A DNA stretch of 40,958 nucleotides from a virus: IMG/VR virus record IMGVR_UViG_3300035703_000181, positions 1-40,958 of that record; one strand, given 5' to 3'. The notes beneath the pieces were generated by a model, which saw only the letters and a list, made by a program, of their open reading frames with translations, made no database searches and was not told where the DNA came from. The position numbers were made by a program, and so were the translations under genes. Positions 16,360 to 24,988 of this stretch are shown one piece after another. Numbering within the stretch: position 1 is the stretch's first letter; the number at the start of each line of letters is the position of its first letter.

Positions 16360-17589
16360 TTAGAAGGCGCCAGCTCTTCCAGTGTTCAAGGCACCGGCGG
16401 TTAAGCCAGACTTTCCTTGAGCAAGCGCTCGTTCGCGGGAGGCAATACGTTTTGCCTTTTCTTCCGCTTGTTGATAGCCAGCAAGTCCAAAGACTAAGTT
16501 CTCTGCTTCCATCTGGCTGAAACCTTGTTCTCCTTGCATTGAGGCTAACTGACGTCCACGCTCTGCTCCGCTTTGAATTGCACGGAATCCTGCTTGCGCT
16601 TCTGCTTCAGTAACGTTAGCCTGGAGAAGTTCTTCTGCACGAGACTCAGTAAGTGGTGCTAATCCTGCTGCGCTCGCCGCAGCACCAACCTTTGCTCGTT
16701 CTACCTTTTGCTTAAGAGCAGGAAGTCCGGTAGTCGTATCCAATAGAGCAGTAACAATGTCATTCGTTGCAAGTGAAGGAAGATAGCTTTTAAGTACTTG
16801 CTGTACTGGAATAGATACCGTTGTCGCAAGTTCTACACGACTTGCTACTTCGGATGGAGATACAGTCTTGGCAATCCAGTTATCCGTAGCAGCCTTGGTA
16901 GCAAGATTGCCATATCCAAGTGCGTTCAGAGTTGATCGGTATTGATTCTCATAAGCCATATACTCGCCTTCGCTATAAGCAGGAAGGCCGTTCTTAATTC
17001 TTTCAAAGTTACCAGCAAATCGCTTGGAGTATGCCTCGTTGTATGGTTTGCCAGTCTTTGGATTGACTGATGTATCGTACTTAACCATATACTCGGCTTT
17101 TGCTGGACCTATTGTTGGATCTTGGCGAAGATCATTAAGTATTTCGCCTACTCCTTCAAGGCCATAAGGCTTCAGAGCATTGATGATAAATTGGAAAGAA
17201 TCCTGGCGTCCAAGATCAACAACATTTTCTCCTGGGACAACTGGCTTTTTATTATTACTTCCCGTGCTATCAGCAGGGGTAGTATCTACTACATCGCCAG
17301 CAAGAGTCGGCACCGATGGAAGATCCATACCCATACCAAAATCCGATGGAGTAGTGATTGGCGCGTTACCATAAAAGGGTGCAGTTGTTGTAAAAGTCTT
17401 TTCAATTTCTTTCGCAGGTATAACATCTTGAGGAAGACCAAAGGATGCCGGAGCTGTTATCTTTGTAGACTCGGCTGCACCAGGCTTACTAACTGTAGTA
17501 GTGGTAGTAGCAGTCTTCTTTGCCTTAGTTTTCTTTACAGGCGCCGAAGGTGTTTGGCCAAATTGTAGATTGCCAGGATCAATAGTCAT
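16360..17589 (-). CDS. Presumed internal virion (ejection) protein, 409 aa
   Basis: The N-terminal 120 residues are low-complexity Thr/Pro/Lys-rich. A helical body follows with FQFIINALKPYGLEGVGEIL and YSEGEYMAYENQYRSTLNAL. Alanine-rich helices lie near the C-terminus (AEELLQANVTEAEAQAGFRA). The pattern resembles the helical core or ejection proteins encoded next to scaffold and capsid genes in podoviruses. It shares the PTIGPAKAEYMVKY-like helical style with the protein at 17591-18724 but is not an obvious paralogue. No catalytic motif recognised. Confidence 0.6.
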   Translation of the reverse strand: MTIDPGNLQFGQTPSAPVKKTKAKKTATTTTTVSKPGAAESTKITAPASFGLPQDVIPAKEIEKTFTTTAPFYGNAPITTPSDFGMGMDLPSVPTLAGDVVDTTPADSTGSNNKKPVVPGENVVDLGRQDSFQFIINALKPYGLEGVGEILNDLRQDPTIGPAKAEYMVKYDTSVNPKTGKPYNEAYSKRFAGNFERIKNGLPAYSEGEYMAYENQYRSTLNALGYGNLATKAATDNWIAKTVSPSEVASRVELATTVSIPVQQVLKSYLPSLATNDIVTALLDTTTGLPALKQKVERAKVGAAASAAGLAPLTESRAEELLQANVTEAEAQAGFRAIQSGAERGRQLASMQGEQGFSQMEAENLVFGLAGYQQAEEKAKRIASRERALAQGKSGLTAGALNTGRAGAF

Positions 17590-17590
17590 C

Positions 17591-18724
17591 TTAACCCGCT
17601 ATCCCGAATGATTTGAAAATACTGTTTACCCAGTTAGCTGCTTCATCATTGGCGTTCTTAGTAAATCGCCAACGTGGATCTTGACGTAATTCTCTTTCGT
17701 AGTTATACAGAGGAAGTAGGCCATCCTTAGTTACCACTTTGGATATTACCTCTTGTCCCTCTTTGCTGTTTAGGCTAAGTTGTGATTCTGGGATCTCTAG
17801 TACTTCAGCCTTTTGTCGAATATATGGGCGAAGGAGTTCCTCTGGTGTAAGACCTTGATCAATATACTGGGCAAGTCCACCGTAGATACCTTTAGAAACG
17901 TTCTTAATCTTTTCCACCTGAGCATCTAAGCCACCAGGAGAAGTAAGGGCAGTTATTGCAGCTTTCTTTACGTCTACCTCTCCCATAGGGATTCCATAGG
18001 CAGCAGAGAATTTACGAATAGCATTGATTCCCTTGATGAACTCACCAGTAAAGTTTTGACCATCTTTGGTTTCTACCTCTACACCACCAGCGGTAGTGAA
18101 TTTACCCACTGCTTTTGCAGCGCGTTTAGCAATGAAGTTATTAAGTAACGCTTCCTTCTGTTCCTTCGAGAATCCTGCGGTCTGTGTAACAATTCCATCG
18201 GCACTTTTGGTGACCATAGGAGCTTTTTTCTGCTCTTTAATCAGTTCATCGTAATAAGCCTTTTGCTCTTCAGGAGTAGCATTGATACCAAGGATCTTAG
18301 TAAAGGCATCGTTAATTTCTGCTGCGGAATCCTCTGGAGTGGTGAGGTAGTACTGCTCTACTGGCTTCTTGCTCTTCGTCTTAGCAAAAGCGCTCTTGCC
18401 TGGAGCAGCGGCTAGGAAGTTCTCTAGAGTGGTTCCCTGAAGTCGTGGATCGCCAGAGCCATTGAGGTTACTAATAAACCGTGAGATCGCTGGTCCAACA
18501 TCCGTGTACTTCTTGATAGGGATGCCGACTCTTTGAAGAGCGCTAACCATACTCTGGAAGGCTTCTGGTTGAGTGACTGCTAAGCCGTCGATGAATCCAG
18601 CAAGTTTCTTTGGATCTGTAGGAGGAGTCTCAGTAACACCGAAACCAAGAGTAACAGTACCAACTTTGGCTTTTCTGGTACCCCCTCTTGGAAATGGAGG
18701 TTTTGGAGGAAGTGGTGCTGTCAT
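17591..18724 (-). CDS. Presumed internal virion protein, 377 aa
   Basis: MTAPLPPKPPFPRGGTRKAK at the N-terminus, then a mainly helical body. INDAFTKILGINATPEEQKA and YYDELIKEQKKAP form an EF-hand-like-length helical pair often seen in phage internal proteins. The C-terminal LRQDPRWRFTKNANDEAANW block is also typical. The gene is coupled through TAATG to the giant gene upstream. Such proteins are ejected with DNA or line the channel in podoviruses; here this is an inference from position and composition. Confidence 0.6.
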   Translation of the reverse strand: MTAPLPPKPPFPRGGTRKAKVGTVTLGFGVTETPPTDPKKLAGFIDGLAVTQPEAFQSMVSALQRVGIPIKKYTDVGPAISRFISNLNGSGDPRLQGTTLENFLAAAPGKSAFAKTKSKKPVEQYYLTTPEDSAAEINDAFTKILGINATPEEQKAYYDELIKEQKKAPMVTKSADGIVTQTAGFSKEQKEALLNNFIAKRAAKAVGKFTTAGGVEVETKDGQNFTGEFIKGINAIRKFSAAYGIPMGEVDVKKAAITALTSPGGLDAQVEKIKNVSKGIYGGLAQYIDQGLTPEELLRPYIRQKAEVLEIPESQLSLNSKEGQEVISKVVTKDGLLPLYNYERELRQDPRWRFTKNANDEAANWVNSIFKSFGIAG

Positions 18725-21700
18725 TATTTGATCACTCCTAGTTTGTCATTTTCTAATACTCGTGAGTAAAGGTTAGCGAACTCTGTGGAATAAATAGAAA
18801 GATCTCTGATATAACCTTTCCAATCTTCTAACAAGTCGACGTTATCAGGATTCTCTATATTAGCAGAACCACCATCACGCTTTCGCTGTTGCAGATCTTC
18901 GACTAGGACCTTACGGGTTTCTAAGAATCCTACGATTGCCTGAGCACCTGGAGTCTTACCATTATCTGCCATCCACTTTTTATCTTGGACGATAGTTTCT
19001 AATCCCTTAACATAGGCTTCTGCTGTTCCAATAACTTTTTGTGGATTGTCAAATGCCTTAGCCCAAACAGGTAGATATTCTTTAAGTTGGGATATGGAAT
19101 CTTCCCATTCGTCGTCAAGACCAGCATCCCTTGAAGCGGCAGTTCCTAGGCCGGAGATCTTTTGTTCAACCAGTTCTATATTGAGGGCTTCTTTGAACTT
19201 TTGGTAATAGGCCCAACCAATCTGAATCTCACGATCTTCAACAACATCGTCAGCAGCGCGAGACTCTGACCAAACAGTCTTTCCACCGGCTCGTAACTTA
19301 CGATCACTGAAATAGTTGGCAGAGTATTCTTCACCACCGCTATCAACAGTTCCGTAGTTTGCTATGAATCCAGCAAGAAGCGGAAGTCTTTGATAGGACT
19401 TATCAAATTGAGAGATAAGATTCTTATACTTCTTGGCGTTCTTTACTGCACCAATAGTCTTTACCACACCAGTTTCAGTACGGGTAGATGGAGCTGTAGC
19501 GATAAGACCTTCGATTCCCCATTTGTCATAAAGAAAGTCAAATACCTTTTCTGGTCCTACGTTTGGATCCTTCAGCGCTCTTACGTACTCATTAACAATA
19601 AACTGCCACTCTGGTTTCAAAGTGATAGCAACAGGTAGCGTTAAGTTTGCCGCAATACGAATTTTATATAATTGATTAGCCGTTTTAATAGCATCATCAT
19701 AAGTTGGTCGAGGTCCTACTTGGCCGTTCTTGCGCCATTCTATTTCGTTAACCTTCATTGCGGTTCCTACGATACTTGCATAGACTTTATTGTCGTCGCC
19801 CTCAACCCGTTGAATGGATTTCTGGAGCCACGCAGGGAAAGCCTGACTTACCGGCTCTTTGACTGATCGACCAAAAGGAAGAATGGAGCGAAGGGTCATA
19901 TCCGCTGCCTTTTCTCCTGCTATTTCTTTAACAAATTTATCGATATTGTCAATCCACTCTGGTTTGCTATTAGCAATAACAGTAGTAGGAATCATTACCG
20001 GAAGACCAAAAGCAGGAGCCAGCGGATTTTCTCCCTGAAGGAAGATATTAAGGCTGTTCTTTGGTATGTAAACGTTATATCCGCCAGGTATTCCAAAGGT
20101 TTTACGTTGCTCTGGACTAAGTGTGAAGAGAAGATAGGCGGGAGTAGATGGACCCACACCAGTAGGCACTTTATTTCCTTCTTCATCCACGACTGTTGCA
20201 ATACGGTTAGGCGAGTTCCAGATCATTGACGCTCTAGCCAGTTTAGATGGGTCCTTCACGAAAGTCTTTCCGTAGAACCATACTGCGTTATATTGAGCAT
20301 TGAAGAATGGAACAACAAAGCGCATAAAGCTGGAAGCACCAGTGTTATTGAAGACACGATAGAGAGTCTTGTTAAGAGTGGTACGTGCAGTATCGTGGGC
20401 AGTACGTTGAGCCTGAAGAATCCAATCCTCACTAGCAATATCTTTACCAGCACGTTCTGCTAGTCGTACCTCTTGACGAAGAGCGTTCTCATATAGTCTT
20501 TGATAGAAAGGCCAAGATACAAGACGATCTTCCGGCATAGTGCCAATAGTATTAATGACGTTACTTGCCATTTTCTGAAGTTTGCGACGGACTGAACCAC
20601 GTCCCACACGTAGACCATTTTCCACAAACTCTTGTCCAGCAAGAAGATCAAGATTTGGTTGATCACGAAGAAGGATTTCGAATTGCTGCGGCGTAAGTTC
20701 TTCCCTAGCAACAAGTTGTCGAACCAGCGGATCGGGAATAGTCTTTTGGATTCGAGAACGAGCCTCTTGAATGTGCAAGAGAACTTCTTTACGGCTTACA
20801 TCAGCATCGATTTCTCGTAGGTAGAACTGACCTTTCTTACTAAGAAGCCATCCTGCAATCTCTTCATCAGATTGGTTAAGTAAGAGGCGCATAGCAAGTT
20901 GGTCGTTGCGATAGATCTGGTTGACAATACGAGACATCTCTTGCCAGTACTGAGGATCCGTCGGAGCAACCTTTACTGGTTCTCCAGTAAACTGTCCTCT
21001 TCTGCCACCTCCAGGCATTTTGCTTCCCTTGAGAGCATTAAATGTGACATATCCATCTTGTTCTGACATCCAGTTAAGAGTCTTAGCTCCCGATGCTTCT
21101 GAACGAATGAGATCAGCATTAGGCCCTTGATATGCTCCAGAGAACTCAATCCTCTTACCAGATGGAGTAATAACTATAAAAGGCTTTTCGCCGGAGCGAA
21201 CGATCTTCAGTTCAGCACGAGCAGCATTGAGCTTCATAGACTTCTCAATAAGACTCATTACTTCTTCATCAATCATATTGATATTCTGAGTGAATGTTCT
21301 CAAGCCAGTCATATATTCTTCGCCAAGAAGTTCAGCAATGTTTTCGTAATTTACATCACGAGACTTCTCGTAAGTAGTAAAGATACGCACATCAGGTGAT
21401 GGCTCTTTGCCTCGGATATTGATTTCTTTTACAGGACCTTTAATATCCCCAAGCATCTGAGCTGGAAAACCTTTACGGGTTTCAAAATCGCCTACTGCTT
21501 TTCTAGGAAGAACACTTCCCTCTAGTTTGTAGTAAACTCCTCCGCCGAAAGCATCAGCGTAAACCAAAGTAACATCTTTAGGAAGGGTAGGAAGAACCTC
21601 TTTTTTAACATAAGCCTTGTATGCCTTGTTAAGGATATCAAGATGTTCTTTGTGATCTTTTCCGAAAAGAAGCCCTTCTTGCTCTTTCATTTTGTACTGA

Positions 21701-24006
21701 AGTTCTAAGAATCTCATAGTGTCTTTTTCTTTCAGTAGGGTTTCTGAAAGAATTGCGCTCTCAACAGTTTCCTTCTCAAGTTTTCTACCAAATACACCGG
21801 TAGCACCAGCATAGTATTGCTTCTCAAGAATCTGATCAAGCATAGAAGCACGTGCGTCCACCATAGCATTTCTTTGGTAGATAAGTTTATTTAATCCACT
21901 ATTAATCTGACGAGGATTACTTATACTAATAGTGCTTGTGGCGTATAACGAAGCTCTTTTGGCTCTCGTTGCAGTATTCTTAGCAAAGTTTGATATAACA
22001 TCATCTGCTTTTACCATACTGTTGAGTATGGTCATAATACGAGTTTGACCTTCAATCGTGTTACGAATTGGATAGCCAAGACGAGTAAGAACGGAAACTT
22101 TGAAGAAGGAGTTAAGCATATCAAAACTCTCTTCAGCGCCAGTCTTAAGTGAAATAACAGTCTTGTTAGAACCAAGGAAATTATCAAAATCCTTAAAGTC
22201 CAACATAGGAACAATGTTAGGCATTTCTGATTTCCAGAAAGCAGAGACTACAATATCTCCATTGTCGTCAATAAAACTTCCACGGCTTTCAAAATCATCA
22301 AGGATCCTTGCTTTCATTTGATCCCAAGCCTTGTACATTTCTTTTGCTTCAGCAGCATCGTACCCGTGACGAGCAGCAATAACATCTACCGCTTGTTCTT
22401 CAATCGCTTTAAGTGCGTTTCTACGTTCCTTGGCACTGGTAGCTGAGATGTAGTCATCAATCATCTTAGTCTTTGTCTCAAGATTGATTGCAGCTTCATC
22501 GGCGCTTGAAGCCAATTTGAAGTCTGGAATAGAGTTAATAATTGCTTTTAATTCTGTGCCAGAGTCTGCTAGTCCTCCACCATCAACACGAACGATTCCC
22601 GAAGGAAGTTTGTTCCAAGCCATAGTGATACTGCTGACCTTTTGACCAAGCCAATTATCCTGGAAAGATTTAGGAAAGAACGTTACATTATGTTCTGCTG
22701 CGGCACCAAGGCCACGTAAACGCTCGATCTGCACACCTATATTGGTACCAAGAATTTCTCGGTTGATACCGGCAGTAAGATTCTGGATAAGGCGATAATC
22801 GCCTACTCGCTCAGTAAGAGCAACACGTAAATTTTCATCACGCTTCATTAAATCATCAAGAACAGATTGCATCTTGACTTTTTCTGCTTCTTTAGCAAGG
22901 ATCTTTTCTGGTACTGAACCTGCTCCCCAGTCTACAGTAGCAAGATCCTTCTGCATATCTGTCAAAATGTTTTGTTGACGAGTAATCTCTTCGGCGGTTG
23001 CTGCTTGATTGACTCGTAGTTTATTCATAGAGGTAGCATCACCAGCAGAAGCCGCGATAATATCTGCTACATCGTCATAGGTATTTGCATTACCGGTAAG
23101 CCGAGCAAGTAGACGAGGATTGGTAGAGTTCTTCACTAAAGGATCAGTAAGTGCCTCAACAGTATTTTTACCAACTAGACGCTCTGCTGCCATACCGATA
23201 GGGGTCTTACGACCCATTGCACCCTCGGTCTTTACATATATACCGTGAGTATCAAGGTCTGCTCGCATCGTAATAACGTCGTCGTAGCTGTTGATTGGGC
23301 GAGTAATCGTCATACGACGCCCTGCTGCTATTGCTTTACCACCAATAACAAGCGGATCTGTGTACCAAGCAACGGTTCCGTCAAGGAATCCAGAAGTTAT
23401 CTTTCCAAATACTTCATCCTCAAATGCCTTTTTACGAGCGATGGGATCTGCAATATTAAAGTTAGGATCTAAAAAGGTAGGAAGTTTAAGGCCTTCCTTT
23501 TTAGCATAATCCGTAATGCCAAATTGATCTAAACCTTCTGAGTAGTAATTACTCATTGCTTGACCTGGGCTTACCTCTTTAGCAAGATTCCAGTTCTTTA
23601 GTAGGTTTAAGCCTTGATTGCTGTAGAAGTCAGCGGCAGTAAGATAGTAGGCCGATAGGGGTTCTGTTACTACAGGACGTAGAGTGGTATATACCTGGTC
23701 TACTAAACCAAAGAGGCTATCTGCTGCCTGAGCAGCTCCGATCTCCTCTGTTGGCTTGAGAAAAGAATCTACAGATTGACGAGCTAACTCTTGTGACTTC
23801 TTGAGGGTTGCTGCGTTCTTTGCCGCAGTTGCCTCATTCATATTAGAGGTTAGCGCTTCGGTATTGACCTGTGGATTAGTCTTCTGGAATCCTACCTGGA
23901 TAGCAGCATTAGTGAGATTCTTTCCTGCCATAGATGGTACAGAAACAATAGCGCCAAGACTGTCACCAATAAAACTTTTTAATCCATCCCAGTACTTGAG
24001 AGCCAT
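18724..24006 (-). CDS. Giant internal virion protein (1,760 aa)
   Basis: By far the largest gene, about 13% of the genome. The protein is mostly helical. MALKYWDGLKSFIGDSLGAI and alanine-rich segments fill the start, a long coiled-coil-like stretch spans about residues 330-420, and a late block (about 1270-1330) reads SFMRFVVPFFNAQYNAVWFY then RASMIWNSPNR. That FVVPFF.AQYNA..FYGK pattern is shared with very large virion proteins of other phages that are thought to be injected with DNA. No polymerase, Walker or lytic-enzyme motif was recognised. Between portal and capsid genes, it fits the T7 gp16 or N4-type ejection role. Confidence 0.68.
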   Translation of the reverse strand: MALKYWDGLKSFIGDSLGAIVSVPSMAGKNLTNAAIQVGFQKTNPQVNTEALTSNMNEATAAKNAATLKKSQELARQSVDSFLKPTEEIGAAQAADSLFGLVDQVYTTLRPVVTEPLSAYYLTAADFYSNQGLNLLKNWNLAKEVSPGQAMSNYYSEGLDQFGITDYAKKEGLKLPTFLDPNFNIADPIARKKAFEDEVFGKITSGFLDGTVAWYTDPLVIGGKAIAAGRRMTITRPINSYDDVITMRADLDTHGIYVKTEGAMGRKTPIGMAAERLVGKNTVEALTDPLVKNSTNPRLLARLTGNANTYDDVADIIAASAGDATSMNKLRVNQAATAEEITRQQNILTDMQKDLATVDWGAGSVPEKILAKEAEKVKMQSVLDDLMKRDENLRVALTERVGDYRLIQNLTAGINREILGTNIGVQIERLRGLGAAAEHNVTFFPKSFQDNWLGQKVSSITMAWNKLPSGIVRVDGGGLADSGTELKAIINSIPDFKLASSADEAAINLETKTKMIDDYISATSAKERRNALKAIEEQAVDVIAARHGYDAAEAKEMYKAWDQMKARILDDFESRGSFIDDNGDIVVSAFWKSEMPNIVPMLDFKDFDNFLGSNKTVISLKTGAEESFDMLNSFFKVSVLTRLGYPIRNTIEGQTRIMTILNSMVKADDVISNFAKNTATRAKRASLYATSTISISNPRQINSGLNKLIYQRNAMVDARASMLDQILEKQYYAGATGVFGRKLEKETVESAILSETLLKEKDTMRFLELQYKMKEQEGLLFGKDHKEHLDILNKAYKAYVKKEVLPTLPKDVTLVYADAFGGGVYYKLEGSVLPRKAVGDFETRKGFPAQMLGDIKGPVKEINIRGKEPSPDVRIFTTYEKSRDVNYENIAELLGEEYMTGLRTFTQNINMIDEEVMSLIEKSMKLNAARAELKIVRSGEKPFIVITPSGKRIEFSGAYQGPNADLIRSEASGAKTLNWMSEQDGYVTFNALKGSKMPGGGRRGQFTGEPVKVAPTDPQYWQEMSRIVNQIYRNDQLAMRLLLNQSDEEIAGWLLSKKGQFYLREIDADVSRKEVLLHIQEARSRIQKTIPDPLVRQLVAREELTPQQFEILLRDQPNLDLLAGQEFVENGLRVGRGSVRRKLQKMASNVINTIGTMPEDRLVSWPFYQRLYENALRQEVRLAERAGKDIASEDWILQAQRTAHDTARTTLNKTLYRVFNNTGASSFMRFVVPFFNAQYNAVWFYGKTFVKDPSKLARASMIWNSPNRIATVVDEEGNKVPTGVGPSTPAYLLFTLSPEQRKTFGIPGGYNVYIPKNSLNIFLQGENPLAPAFGLPVMIPTTVIANSKPEWIDNIDKFVKEIAGEKAADMTLRSILPFGRSVKEPVSQAFPAWLQKSIQRVEGDDNKVYASIVGTAMKVNEIEWRKNGQVGPRPTYDDAIKTANQLYKIRIAANLTLPVAITLKPEWQFIVNEYVRALKDPNVGPEKVFDFLYDKWGIEGLIATAPSTRTETGVVKTIGAVKNAKKYKNLISQFDKSYQRLPLLAGFIANYGTVDSGGEEYSANYFSDRKLRAGGKTVWSESRAADDVVEDREIQIGWAYYQKFKEALNIELVEQKISGLGTAASRDAGLDDEWEDSISQLKEYLPVWAKAFDNPQKVIGTAEAYVKGLETIVQDKKWMADNGKTPGAQAIVGFLETRKVLVEDLQQRKRDGGSANIENPDNVDLLEDWKGYIRDLSIYSTEFANLYSRVLENDKLGVIK

Positions 24007-24008
24007 AG

Positions 24009-24155
24009 TTATACCTCTCTAGTAAGGAATTTAATAAATTCGTCTCGGTCTTCGTTACTTTCCCACGGTACATTGGCAAGGGAAAGGATTATCCCAGGCT
24101 CATCCATACCTAATGACTCTACAAAAGCAGAGACGTTTGCTACAAAATCGTTCAC
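24009..24155 (-). CDS. Small hypothetical protein (48 aa), GTG start
   Basis: Frame MNDFVANVSAFVESLGMDEP... ending DEFIKFLTREV, acidic and helical. The start is GTG at 24155, in a GTGA overlap with the previous stop and five bases after AAGGA. It ends just before the giant virion protein gene and supplies its GAGAGG ribosome-binding site. Family unknown. Confidence 0.62.
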   Translation of the reverse strand: MNDFVANVSAFVESLGMDEPGIILSLANVPWESNEDRDEFIKFLTREV

Positions 24156-24610
24156 TGATTTCCTTGTAAGTAACGTACAAATAATCTAAAGGACTGTGGT
24201 GTATCAGCTTCATCCGCAAAGCGAACGAGTGCTGGCATATACTTATCTACAATGTTATATTCTTGCTGACGAAAATTGGGTAGTGCTTCTGTTCCAGGAC
24301 CTTCACCAAAGGGCATACCTGCCGTGATGGGTTCATCGGGACGTTGAGTTTCTGCATCAAGTGGAACAATCTTACTTTTAATGTCAGCGATCTGTTGCAA
24401 TGGTGATCCAGAGGATCCACCTGTTGCTGATAATGGAGCGCCACCTTGAATAGCAGCAGTTTCCATTCCCTCGCCATAAGCAGAAGATGGGATTTTCATC
24501 TGTGCCTGACGTGTATCTCCAGGGCCACCATCGGTCCTCTTGGAGAATTTACCTGGAGGAGAAAATGATGCTGGCTTATTAGGCTTTTGGTATCCGCCTT
24601 TTCCTGCCAT
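24152..24610 (-). CDS. Hypothetical virion-module protein (152 aa)
   Basis: MAGKGGYQKPNKPASFSPPG at the N-terminus, Gly/Pro/Ser-rich and probably disordered for the first 70 residues. It is followed by a helical C-terminal part, YNIVDKYMPALVRFADEADT then FRLFVRYLQGNQ. It starts in a TAATG overlap after AGGAGG. Its place between portal and ejection proteins suggests a minor head component. No known domain recognised. Confidence 0.6.
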   Translation of the reverse strand: MAGKGGYQKPNKPASFSPPGKFSKRTDGGPGDTRQAQMKIPSSAYGEGMETAAIQGGAPLSATGGSSGSPLQQIADIKSKIVPLDAETQRPDEPITAGMPFGEGPGTEALPNFRQQEYNIVDKYMPALVRFADEADTPQSFRLFVRYLQGNQ

Positions 24611-24801
24611 TATTCCTCCTGTAGTCTTTCTAAATCTTCGTGTAGTTCATCTATTCGATCATTCAGTTCATATTCATAATGCAGGTGAGTATCAAAGAGA
24701 TACACGACCTCTTTGACAAATGCACCTATTGTTGTAATGAGGTTATAGATAAAGATCAATAACGTCATCACAATATGGATGGGGCGTACCGGTTGATTCA
24801 T
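24610..24801 (-). CDS. Membrane-anchored coiled-coil protein (63 aa)
   Basis: One membrane helix (about residues 9-31, IVMTLLIFIYNLITTIGAF), then KEVVYLFDTHLHYEYELNDR and an acidic coiled coil LHEDLERLQEE. The ribosome-binding site GGGAGG sits five bases before ATG at 24801. A membrane protein among head genes is unusual: it could act at the membrane during ejection or lysis, or be a superinfection factor. Function unknown. Confidence 0.6.
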   Translation of the reverse strand: MNQPVRPIHIVMTLLIFIYNLITTIGAFVKEVVYLFDTHLHYEYELNDRIDELHEDLERLQEE

Positions 24802-24836
24802 TCGTACCTCCCAGTACGCCTTGCCATAATCATTAT

Positions 24837-24971
24837 TTAAGCCTTCTTACCTGGTTTTGCTTTTCCGGCATAACCCATTTCGACTTTGCCACCTTTTGGT
24901 TTTGATGTATCCATCGGACCCTTTGTTGGCTGAGCCATTGATGCCTTAGCTACCTTACCTTTTCCCATCAT
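24837..24971 (-). CDS. Small lysine/glycine-rich protein (44 aa)
   Basis: Frame MMGKGKVAKASMAQPTKGPM... ending GYAGKAKPGKKA. AGGAGGTG lies about 10 bases before the first of two ATG codons (24971 and 24968). It is rich in Lys and Gly with no acidic cluster, like the other tiny basic proteins of the late block (13035, 13327, 27107). Probably a nucleic-acid- or capsid-associated peptide. Confidence 0.62.
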   Translation of the reverse strand: MMGKGKVAKASMAQPTKGPMDTSKPKGGKVEMGYAGKAKPGKKA

Positions 24972-24988
24972 ATTTCTTTCACCTCCTG

